Program-made: the position numbers and the translations under genes | Assembly (NCBI GenBank): GCA_963693365.1 | Contig: CAVNZM010000003.1 | Span: 9,300,001-9,364,000 of the forward strand | Source: Amoebidium appalachense | Lineage: Eukaryota; Ichthyosporea | Length of the DNA stretch: 64,000 nucleotides | Direction: 5' to 3' | Part shown: positions 1 through 22,980 of the stretch, piece by piece | How positions within the stretch are numbered: the stretch's first letter is position 1 | Layout of the letters: each line of letters opens with the position of its first letter | The notes under the pieces: model-generated | The model's database searches: none | Told to the model about the DNA's origin: nothing | What the model saw: the letters and a program-made list of their open reading frames with translations, nothing else

Positions 1-105
1 AAACACTTGCCGCGCACACAGTGGGGCCACTCCCTCAAACCACGGCAACCTGACATGTTTTTGTTTTTTTTGTTATTTTTTTTTTTGGTTGCCCTTTGCA
101 AACAG

Positions 106-11288
<11,183 letters not shown>

Positions 11289-11649
11289 CAAACGGCGATG
11301 ATGGAAACGGTGTCCTTCTTATTAGGTCGCCCATCGATGTACTTCTGAATAGTTTAAAGATGCCCGATCGATTTTTATCATACCGAATATGGTGTTCGGC
11401 AGGGGAGTTATACAGTACTCACAGTGTCTACAGGCGGCGGCAAATGCGTTTGATGGCTTTTCGTTGCCTTTTCGATATGCTGCAACATCCACAATTTTTC
11501 CAACGAATGCATCCGAATTTCTGTTCTTGTGATTTCCATTTTTTTTTTTTTTTTTTGAAGGCAATTCAAGAATTATCCACATCGCTGAACGAAATTACCG
11601 AGGCCCACACCAGTTCAATATCAACATGTAATACCTAAAAATTTTCGAC

Positions 11650-11880
11650 AAGAACTTTCCTTCGAATCCGAAGTGGGTGCATCTACCGTATTATGCCGTG
11701 TGTTGGAGTGTGGCAATCCCAAGCCTGCAGCTGGATCCATCTACTACGGCAACTGCGGGATGGGCTCCGGCGAGTGAGCGAGTTTTCAGCAAACGGTAAA
11801 GAATGCGCGGGGACTGGTGTCTTCGTGCGCACAGTGTGTTCTGAATCCGTCTCCCGTTTTCTAGCTCCTTCTAGGCATCA
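11650..11880 (+). pseudogene. Possible hAT transposase C-terminal relic
   Basis: One frame reads a short hydrophobic stretch (CWSVAIPSL) and then APASERVFSK, which resembles the (A/P)xSERVFS core of the hAT dimerisation domain. A stop follows immediately, and the continuation (KNARGLVSS) lies in another frame. No DDE region is recognisable in 11290-11650, although that stretch is not low-complexity. The call rests on one short motif. Confidence 0.35.
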
Positions 11881-11907
11881 GAGGGCTCGGCCTGGGGGGT
11901 AGGCGGT

Positions 11908-12128
11908 GCTTGCACGTGTACAGCTGCCACGGCTGGGGGGGGGGGGGGGGGGGGGGGGGGGAGGGGGGGAGGGGGGCACAGAAGCAAGACATGATTAAGT
12001 GTGTTTTTATGGAGAGGGAGAGGCAGAGGGGTATAGTGGCTGTGCATGTCAATGTAATCATAAGAGAGGGGGTTCGAGAGTCTCGGCGCCAAAGAGATAA
12101 TGAGCGCGCGCACACACATGGGGGAGGG

Positions 12129-12205
<77 letters not shown>

Positions 12206-12240
12206 GGGGGGGGGGGGGGGGGAGGTTGACAATATGGCTG
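11908..12240 (+). repeat. tRNA-like SINE, copy 1
   Basis: About 330 bp shared with 24411-24715: a common start (GTACAGCTGCCACGGCT), a G-rich block, a middle part with a good RNA polymerase III B-box (GGTTCGAGAGTC at 12071-12082), then a CA, GA and G tail. About 45-50 bp before the B-box lies GTATAGTGGC, which could be a decayed A-box. Divergence from copy 2 is clear, so the family is old. Confidence 0.55.
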
Positions 12241-12366
12241 ACTTTTGACTCATCGACAATGCACACACTTGTGGTACGGTAGTCTATCAATCGGTACAGT
12301 ATACGGACGTCCTTTTCTGACTAACTGGTGGCCGACTGCCTTTTTTTGGTCCTTCTACATCTCCCT

Positions 12367-12430
<64 letters not shown>

Positions 12431-12457
12431 CCTCCCTCCCTCTCTCTCTCCCTCTCT

Positions 12458-12532
<75 letters not shown>
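12134..12532 (+). repeat. (GA)n, poly(G), then (CT)n, poly(C), (CT)n microsatellites
   Basis: (GA)n occupies 12134-12194 and ends in poly(G). After about 150 bp of unique sequence, (CT)n lies at 12373-12426, poly(C) at about 12461-12489 and (CT)n at 12490-12532. The GA+G block and the CT+C block are complementary in composition and could fold back on each other. Confidence 0.9.
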
Positions 12533-12534
<2 letters not shown>

Positions 12535-12711
12535 GATTTAGGCTATTCAAGGCTTATTTCAAGCCCTGAATTATGGTCAGGCTTTTAATTGGTCGCCGCC
12601 ATTTGTCCAATTGGCAAGGCTCTTCGTACAGCAGGGTGCGAAACGGAATGGAGAAGTGGAGGGGGTTGATGTTGTTGTTCTTGTTGTATCTATTTGTTAA
12701 GGATTCGCAAG

Positions 12712-12719
12712 TATAAATA
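12712..12719 (+). promoter_or_regulatory. Possible TATA box upstream of the transporter gene
   Basis: TATAAATA lies about 700 bp before the first transporter exon I can read. The stretch 12600-13414 must hold the gene's start if the gene is complete, but I could not find a first exon with the required phase. The assignment is tentative. Confidence 0.25.
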
Positions 12720-13414
12720 CGCTACCGCACATCAGGTGTTAATTCACTTCTGTCATGGTATATACATAACCGCCAATTCTCGTCTCGTGTACATCATGCG
12801 CAGCGCATTTGTCATGAACATTCCTGAGTGAACGATTCCTCCCCCGGCCGGCCCGTGGCCGGCTCCCGGGCGGCGGGCCACAGACCGCGGTATCATTGGC
12901 GATATCCTGTAAGCACAATCGTCGTTAACGATTTTTTTTCCAACAGTTGTATATATGTAGTGCTTTTTTCTTTTTGTTTGTTATAAAACAAATTAGTGCT
13001 ACTTCTTTTTTTTTTTTTTTGGATTCGCTGGTCGTATTTTTCACCTATCCAATGTACACAACAGAGGGCGCATATAGGCTATAGCACCGTAACAGTTCAC
13101 GTACGTTCAGGGTGTGAAATTGAGCATCACTTGACTTTAAGGACAAAATTTGTCGACCTCGACAGAACGTCCAAACGCCTAATGCCTGAAGCCCTTTCGA
13201 AAAAACGCCTTTGCAGAAAAGCTTGACAGTAGCTCTTATTTTTCCAGGCCGACAATACTTTCCCTCCGAAGTGACTGATCACGGTGCCAACTCATGCGCT
13301 TGACTCGCCAGAGTCGGCTTGGTCATAACGGTGGCTCAGGCCTCTGTCGTACGTGGCTAGTAGGAAGGGCGATGCAGTGTAGTCAAAACATCCGAGTTTG
13401 ACTTTCGCTTCTAG

Positions 13415-15748
13415 GCGAATGCAGCTTCGAAGATGGTGCCCTCAAACACGACTTTGAAACTCACAAGCAGGCCCACCCCGAGTGGTACTGGCAGCCAGCT
13501 ACGGGTACAAACCCAATAATGTAGGTGGCCCTCCAATTTAGCAGTTTTTCACGTTATGTATGCTGTCTTATGCAAGTGTGTGTCTCCGAGTCCCCTTAAA
13601 TTTACAACAATATTCAGAAGTTCAGGACATACAGTTTGAGGTCCCTGAAACCCTTTTTTCGTTGTGGTTTAATTCGTAATTTAGCTTGGAGAACCACTAT
13701 TTTACGATACAGGCCACAGTAAGTTCAAAGACAGCTTTGTGCCACAACCTTCAGTTCAAGTTGGGTAACAGTTGGCTAAATATTGCTCGTTGATGTGCAT
13801 TTTCGTTGATGTGTATCACAACATGATGTTTAATAAGTAACAACTAGTTGGTAAGTTTAGTAACAACTAGTTGCCGTGCACGATGCTGGTGCGTGCACAA
13901 CTATTTTTTATGTGGCTTTGTTTTGAATGGTGCAAAAATGACGCATAAACATTACCAAACTACGTGTTCTGACCTTGCGCATTTTTCCTACCCACGCAGC
14001 GCATTTTTCCAGCGCATCTTCTACAACCCCTTCTACTACGTGCGCCGTGTGCAGGACAACTTTGGCTGGCAGTTCCTCGTTCTGCTCATATCGGCCTACT
14101 TCTGCATTAAGGGCTACCTGTACCGGGGCTCGTCAACACCAGCCAGCTGCCCATGTTTGTCAAAAAAATGGGTGTGGACGCACAGGCGTACCAAACTTTC
14201 GGCAGTGTTGCCTTTATGCCCATGACTCTCAAACCACCGATGGGCATGTTGTCTGACATTGTCCCCATTGCCGGCTACTTCAAGAAGTGGTGGATTTTCA
14301 TTGCCTCCCTCGCGGGGGGCATTTCCATTCCTCTGATTGGTGCCATTGATTTCGGTGCGGATGCAGGCGTGGTTGTTGCGATGATGTATTTCCTCACTAT
14401 GTGGGAGGTAGCCATGGTCGATCTTCTAATAGAGGGCCGCTATGCCGCCGTGATGGTGGCCCATCCCGAGACATCCTCCGACGTACTTACGTGGGTTTGA
14501 GCCAATTTCTATCTCGGCCAGCTGGCGGTTACATGGGTCGTGGGCCCACTGGGCGACAAGTACTCGGAGACCAGAAACGACTGGTACATTAAGGGCATGT
14601 TCTTTGTTTCTTTCCCCTTTGCCATCCAGATCTGCGTGCCTCTGCTACTCAACTGTCTGGGCGAGACGCCGCTTCCTCCCCACCAGCACGGTATCCAGGT
14701 GGAGAAGTGGAAGAAGCACATCAAGGTGTTCCAACTGGCCATCATCATGGGTGTCGGCGCTGCCGGCCTTACCATTATCTCATTGGTCAACAACAATTAT
14801 TGGCGCCCGACGCTTGCTGCAAAGTCCCCGTATCTCGCGCAAATCGTTGTATTTGTGTACGCGGTGGCCACGTCGTTGCTTGTCATTGTTTGCAGCTTCT
14901 ACATGCTCCCTAAAACGGTGGCCAAGGCACACCTATACATGTTCCTCGCGGCCGCTACATACATCGATGTTAAGGGTGTCATGGACATTTTCTACACCGG
15001 TGGCCCCAAGTGCATCCCTGACAGTCCCGCATTCGACCTGAAGTACTACATCACCATCAGCGGGAGCATTCAGGCGGTGACGGGCTGCCTTGGTGTTGTT
15101 CTCTTCCAGGCCAGCATGAGTGAGTGGGAGTTCAGGCCCTGTTTCTGGGTCAACACGACGCTACAGTGCCTTGCCGCGGTGTTCGACATCATCATCGCCA
15201 AACGGTGGAACATTGCCATCGGCATCAGCGACAAGGTCATGTACATTCTCGGCTACAACATTGTCTACATCGTGTGCTACATGTTGCACTTTATGCCCGT
15301 CATGGTCCTGATCTCCAAGTTGTGCCCCAAGGGAATGGAGGCTACCCTGTATGCTCTCCTTGCCGGGCTCAGCAACTTTGGTCTCGTCGTCTCAAAGACC
15401 CTCGGCGTGTACTTGATTGCGGAGCTGGGCGTGAACATGAAGGCCACGGGGCCGTGCCAATACGACAACCTTCCCACGCTCATTGGCATCTCGCACATTG
15501 TCATTCCCGTTTTTATTCAGACTCCCTGCACGTTCAATCTCATCCATAAGGGCCGCCTTACAGACCCCGTCGCCCCGGAGGAGTTGGAGTCCTTGGCTGC
15601 TGGTGAAGATGGGGGGGTCCATGGAAATTTCGATGGAAATTTCGACGACAACGCTAGTCCCGAACAGGGTGACGTCACGACGGCGGATAAGCTTCCCGGC
15701 ACGATCCCGCCAGCAGACGAAAAGAAGGCTTACTTGAGCGAGGCTTGA
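13415..15748 (+). CDS. Folate-biopterin transporter (BT1/FBT family), interrupted by a frameshift and an in-frame TGA
   Basis: Exon 13415-13520 (phase 1 in, phase 2 out) joins 14000-15748, which ends in TGA. The first coding exon is not found. The protein is a multi-pass membrane protein of the major-facilitator-like BT1 family; these carry folates, pterins or S-adenosylmethionine. Landmarks are the family block MTLKPPMGMLSDIVPIAGYF, then VDLLIEGRYAAVMVAHPE, WVVGPLGDKYSE, and many hydrophobic helices to about 15550, followed by an acidic cytoplasmic tail. There are two breaks. At 14120-14130 (CGGGGCTCG) the frame moves, as if one G were missing. At 14498-14500 an in-frame TGA splits TWV and ANFYLGQLAV, although both sides are conserved transporter sequence. 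A young pseudogene or sequence errors would explain both. TGA as a sense codon is unlikely, because this gene also ends in TGA. Confidence 0.88.
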
Positions 15749-16260
15749 TTAATATTATTGTATAATTTAAAATTAAATTTTACTGTGTGTAGTGTTTGTT
15801 GTCATCCTGCGAGCTCGAGCTGAGCGATTTGCTCTGCGGGCTCGGTTTGTGGTGGTGTTGGTTTTTAGTATTATTTTAATTGAATGATTGGACTGCTTGT
15901 ATATAATTAATTCGTGGGCAAAATGCCCTCGTAGTCAGCCTAGGCTGTGTCTTAGCTCATAGAGTCTGTCCAAAAGCCTATGGACAGTGTTCATAATTCA
16001 ATCAAGCGTAATTATTAACTCATCATGGGGTTTTATAAACGGCCGTAATCATGAACTCATGCTTGGGGTTTAATCGACCGTAACTACATCTCGAACCAGT
16101 ATTGATTGGTAGAACAGCATTAGTAGTTGTCCGTGTTCAGGCAATATTTCGTCTTGCCTTCACATGGAGCAGTACGGTGACCCCATGGTAACTTGCCCCG
16201 GAAATTCTAAATTGAATGAGTGCACATGTTGTACGACAAGATTTATTTATTTCCAAACCG
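15749..16260. other. Downstream region with a degenerate 36-bp tandem pair
   Basis: No coding signal. The only structure is a diverged tandem at about 16006-16090, built on GTAATTATTAACTCATCATG and GTAATCATGAACTCATGCTT, each followed by GGGGTTTTATAAAC or GGGGTTTAATCGAC. No clear AATAAA follows the transporter stop. Confidence 0.5.
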
Positions 16261-16293
16261 TTGGTTGTAGCCGTATTTGTTTAAAAACCTCCT

Positions 16294-16453
16294 CCTTCCT
16301 CCCCCCCCCCCCCCCCCCCCCCTCTCTTTCTCGCTTTCTCTAGATCTCTCTCTCCCTCTCCCTCTCTCCCTCCCTCTCTCTCTCTCTCTAGAGCTCTCTA
16401 GAGCTCTCTAGAGCTCTTTAGAGCTCTCTTCTCTCTCCCTCTCTCTAGATATC

Positions 16454-16488
<35 letters not shown>

Positions 16489-16517
16489 CTCTCTCTAGTC
16501 TCTCTCTCTCCCCCCCC

Positions 16518-16551
<34 letters not shown>

Positions 16552-16553
16552 AC
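16294..16553. repeat. C-run, (CT)n and TAGAGCTC palindrome repeats
   Basis: Poly(C) is followed by CT-rich sequence. CTCTAGAGCTC is repeated about four times at 16386-16430, a short palindromic unit. Then come (CT)n and a 40-nt C-run. It separates the transporter gene from the reverse-transcriptase relic. Confidence 0.85.
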
Positions 16554-16691
16554 CCACCCACCCACTTACCCACCCACCCAAACCCGTAGCTCTCAAACGT
16601 TATTCGAAAGTGTGGGTGATAAACCGTTTCCCTCCTGGCACCCTGAAACCACCACATTCCTGTACAAGAAATCCCCCCCCCCCCCCCCCCC

Positions 16692-17337
16692 GGTATCCCC
16701 ATGGGTACAAACTGTGCTGTTTTCTTGGCTAATTTCTATCTCTTTACTTATGAGTTGGATTTTGTTCGCAAGCTTATTGCACACGACCGCATTGATGTCT
16801 TGGTAGATTTTCAGATTACTCGCCGCTACATAGATGATTTGATCTCCCTTCATAATCCTCGCATTCTCTCCCACCTCTATTCGCATAGAAGATTGTGATT
16901 TCGGTCTATAGCTATATCCCAAGACCAGCCTTCAACTCAACCCTGCCGGTTCCTCCCCCTCTGTCCCCTACCTCGACTTGCATATCACCTGCACTAATCA
17001 CGGCATTCACACAACCATCTACAACAAGCTCGACACACCCACGTTCAATACACTAGACATCGTTCGTTTCCCACATCACGACTCATTCATCTCCCGCACT
17101 GCAAAATACAGCATCATGACAAGTCAAATGCATAGCTACCAGCGCAAATGCTCCACACTTGCTGCATTCACCACATGCACTGCACGACTTGCTAAAACAT
17201 TGCTTAACAAAGGCTACTCGTTTAGACTCTTGCACCAACAAATGCACAGTTTTCTCGCCACACACCCGCACATATACCGTGGCGTTCACTCCTCTCACAT
17301 ACTCTCCGTCATCACTAAAAAGATCAACGCTCCCTAG
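16692..17337 (+). pseudogene. Decayed reverse transcriptase (non-LTR/Penelope-like family), 5' truncated
   Basis: GIPMGTNCAVFLANFYLF followed by RRYIDDL are RT motifs of a family common in eukaryotic retroelements; YIDD holds the catalytic aspartates. After a stop near 16896-16898 the frame changes, and 16978-17337 continues with SVPYLDLHITC and LLNKGYS, which belong to the same family's thumb and connection region. The sequence before GIPMGTN is a run of about 18 C (16673-16690), so the element is cut or interrupted exactly there. No endonuclease domain is visible. The element is dead. Confidence 0.7.
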
Positions 17338-17354
17338 TCCCCCACTCTATCCCG

Positions 17355-17386
<32 letters not shown>

Positions 17387-17577
17387 TACCAGCCCCTACA
17401 CCCTCCCCCCCCCCCCCCCCCCTCCCTCCCTCTCTCTCTCCCCCTCTCTCTCTCCCTCTCCCTCTCTCTCCCTCCCTCTCTCTCTCTCTCTGTCTCCCTC
17501 TCTCTCTCTCTTTCGTTCTCTCTCGTTCTCTCCCTCCCTCTCTCTCTCTCTCCCTCTCCCCCCTCTCTCCCCCTCTC

Positions 17578-17622
<45 letters not shown>

Positions 17623-17785
17623 CTCTCTCTCCCCCGCTCCTTTTCCCAAACAATTCCCCCGCCGTTCTTCTTTCTCAGCCGGCTAGGTTTTTGGGTTGCC
17701 TGGTAAGTTTTGAAATGGAGGTCTCGTCTCTGATCTGTCCACCACAGGGTTTTTTTTTTTTTTTTTTTTTTTTCCTCTCTCTCCT

Positions 17786-17824
<39 letters not shown>

Positions 17825-17985
17825 TTTTTTTTTTTTTTTTTTTTTTCTTCTCCTCCTCCCCCCCCCCCCCCCCCCCCCCCCTCCCTCCCTCCCTCCCCTC
17901 CCTTCGCCCTTCGCCCTTCCCCGGCCTACTCCCCCCCCCCCCCCCCTTCCCCTCCTACCTTCTTTCCCCCCCCCCCCCCCCCCCC

Positions 17986-18018
<33 letters not shown>
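17338..18018. repeat. Pyrimidine-only low-complexity block (C, CT and T runs)
   Basis: About 680 bp, almost free of purines on the + strand apart from one island at about 17645-17750. C-runs reach about 40 nt and T-runs 22-24 nt. No gene. Confidence 0.9.
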
Positions 18019-18027
18019 TTGGCCAAA

Positions 18028-18376
18028 CCCTGTATACACTCCTCTCATCAGCAGGTCTCTAACCCACTCTGCAGAACGTTTTACGCATTTCTCCCCTTGG
18101 AGAACTTGGTCGTTGGTGCGTTTTTGTCTGATATCTAACGACTCTGCAGGGTCCCCTGAGACTACTGACACTCTAACATTCCCTCCCCTCTCTTACTTCA
18201 CCCCCCCCCCCCCCCCCCCCCCCCCTCCTCCTTCCCCTCCCATTTTCTCTGCACACTCAACAGGTCTTAACCAGCTCTGCACATCGTTAGTCACAATCTT
18301 CTCACATATATGAGAGAATGATCGTATTGGTACGATTTGTCTAATATCTGACGATTCTGCAGCATCCCTAAGACCC
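18028..18376 (+). repeat. Diverged tandem duplication, about 130-bp unit
   Basis: CAGGTCT(C/T)(T)AACC, CTCTGCA, TTTGTCT(G/A)ATATCT and CGA(C/T)TCTGCAG occur in the same order in 18050-18165 and 18260-18372, separated by a C-run. Both end near a CTGCAG, which resembles a splice acceptor. Confidence 0.65.
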
Positions 18377-18411
18377 CCCTCCCCCCCCTCCCCCCCCCCC
18401 CCCCCCCCCCC

Positions 18412-18571
<160 letters not shown>

Positions 18572-18635
18572 GGCGCCTGTTGTTTTGCTTGTCATTTGTT
18601 GTTCTGGTTGATTACCTGTAATCTTCGCTTATTTA

Positions 18636-18666
<31 letters not shown>

Positions 18667-19117
18667 TGTGCGGGGTTGCACATACCGGTGTCTACTTTTC
18701 TTCTTACTGTTTTTCTCTCCACACACTTCATCTGTCCACTTCTGCATACCCCCTTTCATAGCTATAGACACACTTCACACATTGCGTTACGCGCACGCAT
18801 GCACACACCGCTCTGTTGGCGACAGCTCCCTTGGAACCCATGCGGCATGTTATCCGTCGGCGTAACATAACTCGGACTATCGGTTTGGCTTTTTTCAAGC
18901 CCAAAGCAATGGGTGATACCATATTTCCGGCTGACATCCGGGGGCATAGCTTTCCGTTCGAAGACGATAAAGTTTCGCCCTAGTAAGCGTTTTACTACCC
19001 TGCGGCGTGGGTCAAATCTCATATTTTCCCCTCTGATTGCGAATTCTGCGGCCTTCGGGACTTAATTCTTTTCAGCTGGTGTAGTATGTTAGCCAGGGAA
19101 GTATCGACTTAGGTATC
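18572..19117. other. Unassigned unique sequence
   Basis: Contains a (GT)n stretch (18636-18662) and about 250 bp of complex sequence (18840-19090). On the minus strand the latter is open for about 87 codons (19022 to 18762). The predicted peptide matches no family I recognise, and no convincing splice sites frame it. Confidence 0.3.
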
Positions 19118-19467
19118 GACGGGGGAGCTTCCTAGAAGCCCCGTCTCCTGAGTTCCTATCTATATTTTTCTTGCTTCTGCTTACTGCTGCAACTTTAACC
19201 CCCGGCCTTTCCCACTGCCCATGCCTGCATAAGCAACCCTGCTCGTCTCTGATCAAGACGGGTGACCTACTCATGTTCAAGTGAAACAGTATCTGAGTTG
19301 GGTTTCGTTAACGAGGGGAATAGGTCGAAACTCGGGTACTGTGGATGACGTGGGCCCCCCCTGAGGATGGGCTCTGCTTATTATGCATACTCTTTATGTA
19401 TGGCTTGCATTCTGCATCGTGTTATCCGTTTGTTCTTGTGTACTTCGTACTTTTTGACGCATTCAAA
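19118..19467 (+). repeat. 350-bp dispersed element, copy B (full length, C-tailed)
   Basis: Same length and same ends as copy A (5108-5457). I count two substitutions (CCTAGAAGCC for CCTGGAAGCC; CCCATGCC for CCCTTGCC). It is followed by a C-run broken by G and T. Just upstream, GTATCGAC occurs twice (at about 19100 and 19113), the second running into the element start. It lies outside any recognised gene. Confidence 0.85.
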
Positions 19468-19544
19468 CCCCCCCCCCGCCTCCCCCCCGAACCCAAAAAC
19501 CCCTTCGCTCTATTTCTTCTAGCTCTCTCCCCAACTCGGCAGTC

Positions 19545-19548
<4 letters not shown>

Positions 19549-19615
<67 letters not shown>

Positions 19616-19716
19616 CTCCCTCTCCCTCCCTCTCTCCCTCCCTCCCTCCCTCCCTCCCTCCCTCCCTCAGGCTCCCTCCCTCCCTCCCTCCCTCTCTCTC
19701 TCTCTCTCCCCCCCCT

Positions 19717-19760
<44 letters not shown>
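19549..19760. repeat. (CT)n, CCCT-rich and poly(C) tract
   Basis: (CT)n at 19549-19611, CCT repeats, then about 50 C ending at 19760, then short A and T runs. No gene. Confidence 0.9.
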
Positions 19761-19762
<2 letters not shown>

Positions 19763-19956
19763 AAAAATTTTTTTTAAAAAAAAAAACTGGCTGGGCACCC
19801 ACCCACCTACCCACACAGCGTGCACAAGTACAGTGTGTCACCGACTTTCCCCTGCCCCAGCCTCCCCCCCCCCCCCCCCCCCCCCCCCCCCTGCCCTCTG
19901 CCCTTAGGTTTTCTTGAATTTGAAACGAAGGGGGAGTGCTAGTAGTACATAGTAAA

Positions 19957-20045
19957 TGGGGGGGGAGGGGGGGGGGGGGAGGGGGGGGGGGAGGAAAGAG
20001 GGGGGGGGGGGGGGGGGTCGGAGCTCGGAGGGTCGGGGGGCAGGG
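19957..20045. repeat. G-rich tract
   Basis: G-runs broken by single A or T, opposite in strand to the surrounding C-runs. No coding signal. Confidence 0.8.
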
Positions 20046-20231
20046 GGGGAACACCACCCAGGGAGGACCCACCCAAAAATGACATGATAGTAGTCTGTAA
20101 TATTGGAAGCGTCTTCTCGATAAACATCTACTGCTAATCATTAAAACGTATCTAATTAATATCATTATATCAGGCTCTGTGACCTGCTTACACGAGTTAG
20201 GAACCCCCTTCCCTCCCCCCCCCCCCCCCCC

Positions 20232-20479
<248 letters not shown>

Positions 20480-20482
<3 letters not shown>

Positions 20483-21090
20483 GTACTACACACAGCCTAC
20501 CGCTGCACACAATGTCATACACCTAACAGATAGCCAGGAGAAAAAACAAAACCACTACTCGTACATGGGTACGTGCCATGCAGGCACGCACACACGCATG
20601 AAGCCTCGTGACGCTCGTAAGCACACATGCACTGAACTCTGACACACACACACACACGCACGCTTTCGGGCACGCCCACAGACTGCCGCATGCGCAGCGT
20701 AATGATGATGCTCAAGGCCACGGTGGCATATAATGATGCGCGCGCACTCATGGCACATGTTAGTATTCTGAATCCCTTTGCTGAATCCCTTTAAATATTT
20801 TCTCTCTTACTGACTCCCCCCCCCCCCCCCCCCCCTTTCTCCCCCCCCCCCCTTCCCCCCCCCCCCCACCCCCACCCCACCCCCCACTCCCCCCCCCCCC
20901 CCCCCCCCGGGACCCGGCACCCGGCACCCCCACCAACCCCCCAGTCTCACTCACTATTACCCACCTCCCCACCCCCCCACCCCCTCACCCCCTCCCTCCC
21001 GTGGTAAATTAATCCGTTTGGCGCAAACCATCCATGCATCATGCACCGTCATGCATGCATCATCACCAACAACAGAAACAGACACACACA
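20480..21090. other. CA-rich spacer and C-rich block without genes
   Basis: 20480-20770 is variant CA-rich sequence. 20816-21000 is C-rich with short G and A breaks. Nothing coding is supported. Confidence 0.5.
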
Positions 21091-21092
21091 CA

Positions 21093-22552
21093 CAATATGG
21101 GAATACAGACGCACACACACATTATGGGAATACAGACGCACACACACATTATGGGAATACAGACGCACACACACATTATGGGAATACAGACGCACGCACA
21201 CACATTATGGGAATACAGACGCACACACACATTATGGGAATACAGACGCACAAATACATTATGGGAATACAGACGCACACACACATTATGGGAATACAGA
21301 CGCACACACACATCATGGGAATACAGACGCACACACACATTATGGGAATACAGACACACACACACATTATGGGAATACAGACGCACACACACATTATGGG
21401 AATACAGACACACACACACATTATGGGAATGCAGACACACACACATTATGGGAATGCAGACACACACACATTATGGGAATGCAGACACACACACACATTA
21501 TGGGAATGCAGACACACACACACATTATGGGAATGCAGACAGACACGCACATTATGGGAATGCAGACACACACACATTATGGGAATGCAGACACACACAC
21601 ACATTATGGGAATGCAGACACACACACACATTATGGGAATGCAGACACACACACACATTATGGGGATGCAGACACACACACACACATTATGGGGATACAG
21701 ACACACACACACATTATGGGAATACAGACACACACACACATTATGGGAATACAGACACACACACACATTATGGGAATGCAGACACACACACACACATTAT
21801 GGGAATGCAGACACACACACACATTATGGGAATACAGACACACACACACACATTATGGAAATACAGACACACACACACATTATGGGATACAGACACACAC
21901 ACACATCATGGGAATGCAGACACACACACACATCATGGGAATGCAGACACACACACACATCATGGGAATGCAGGCAGACACACATATCATGGGAATGCAC
22001 ACACACGTCATGGGAATGCAGACACACACACACATTATGGGAATGCAGACACACACACACATTATGGGAATGCAGACACACACACACACATTATGGGAAT
22101 GCAGACACACACACACATTATGGGAATGCAGACACACACACACATTATGGGAATGCAGACACACACACACACATTATGGGAATGCAGACAAACACACACA
22201 TTTTGGGAATGCAGACACACACACATTATGGGAATGCAGACACACACACACATTACGGGAATGCAGACACACACACGCATTATGGGAATGCAGACGCACA
22301 CACACATTATGGGAATGCAGACACACACACACATTATGGGAATGCAGACACACACACACATTATGGGAATGCAGACACACACACACATTATGGGAATGCA
22401 GACACACACACACATTATGGGAATGCAGACACACACACACACATTATGGGAATGCAGACACACACACACATTATAAGGGAATACAGACACACACACACAT
22501 TATGGGAATACAGACCGTACACACACATTATGGGAATACACACACACTTGCC
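21093..22552 (+). repeat. 27-bp minisatellite, about 54 units
   Basis: The unit is ACACACACACATTATGGGAA followed by TACAGAC or TGCAGAC. The period is 27 bp with 25-29 bp variants. Early units mostly read GAATACAG (to about 21425), middle and late ones GAATGCAG, with a return to GAATACAG in blocks, which points to local homogenisation. Because 27 is a multiple of three and the unit has no stop, all three forward frames stay open for about 480-550 codons. These are not genes. Confidence 0.95.
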
Positions 22553-22980
22553 ACGGAAGGCACACGCATGCACGTGCAAGTTTGTGCCAGGTAAAGTTTT
22601 GGTAGACTTTCAATCACTGACACACACTGTGACGGACACAACACACGGGCACACATACATACACAAACACACACACTGACACGCAGACACCCACATGCAC
22701 CGTGACTGTCACACCCACACTTATACACACACCCTCGGGCTCTTTTCTGGCACATAACACGTGAAATGCCATGTAATTTCGCACATGCTTGCGCATTGCG
22801 TGCACACAAATTGCACATGTGGTTTGACGTTGACTCACGCAGGTCACTACAATTTTAAGCAGTTCCGATTGTATCGTGCATGTATCATATGATGCAGTCA
22901 AACACACCTTACTTACGGACAAATACACACACACACGTCAACATGACACACAAGGCTTCGTCGCGCACGCACACTCGCAG
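22553..22980. other. CA-rich flank of the minisatellite
   Basis: Degenerate CA-rich sequence to about 22740, then about 240 bp of unique sequence with no recognisable gene. Confidence 0.4.

Noticed and set aside
14498-14500. TGA read as tryptophan (variant genetic code)
   Set aside because: The same gene, the PH-like gene and the copia frame all end in TGA, and tryptophan is otherwise TGG. A lesion, error or readthrough is more likely.
21093-22552. CRISPR-like appearance of regularly spaced repeats
   Set aside because: There are no unique spacers: the whole 27-bp unit is repeated with variable CA length, and the genome is eukaryotic.
21018-22679. Open reading frames of 480-553 codons in all three forward frames
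   Set aside because: They are translations of a 27-bp, stop-free tandem repeat. Equal openness of all three frames and perfect periodicity show that they are not genes.
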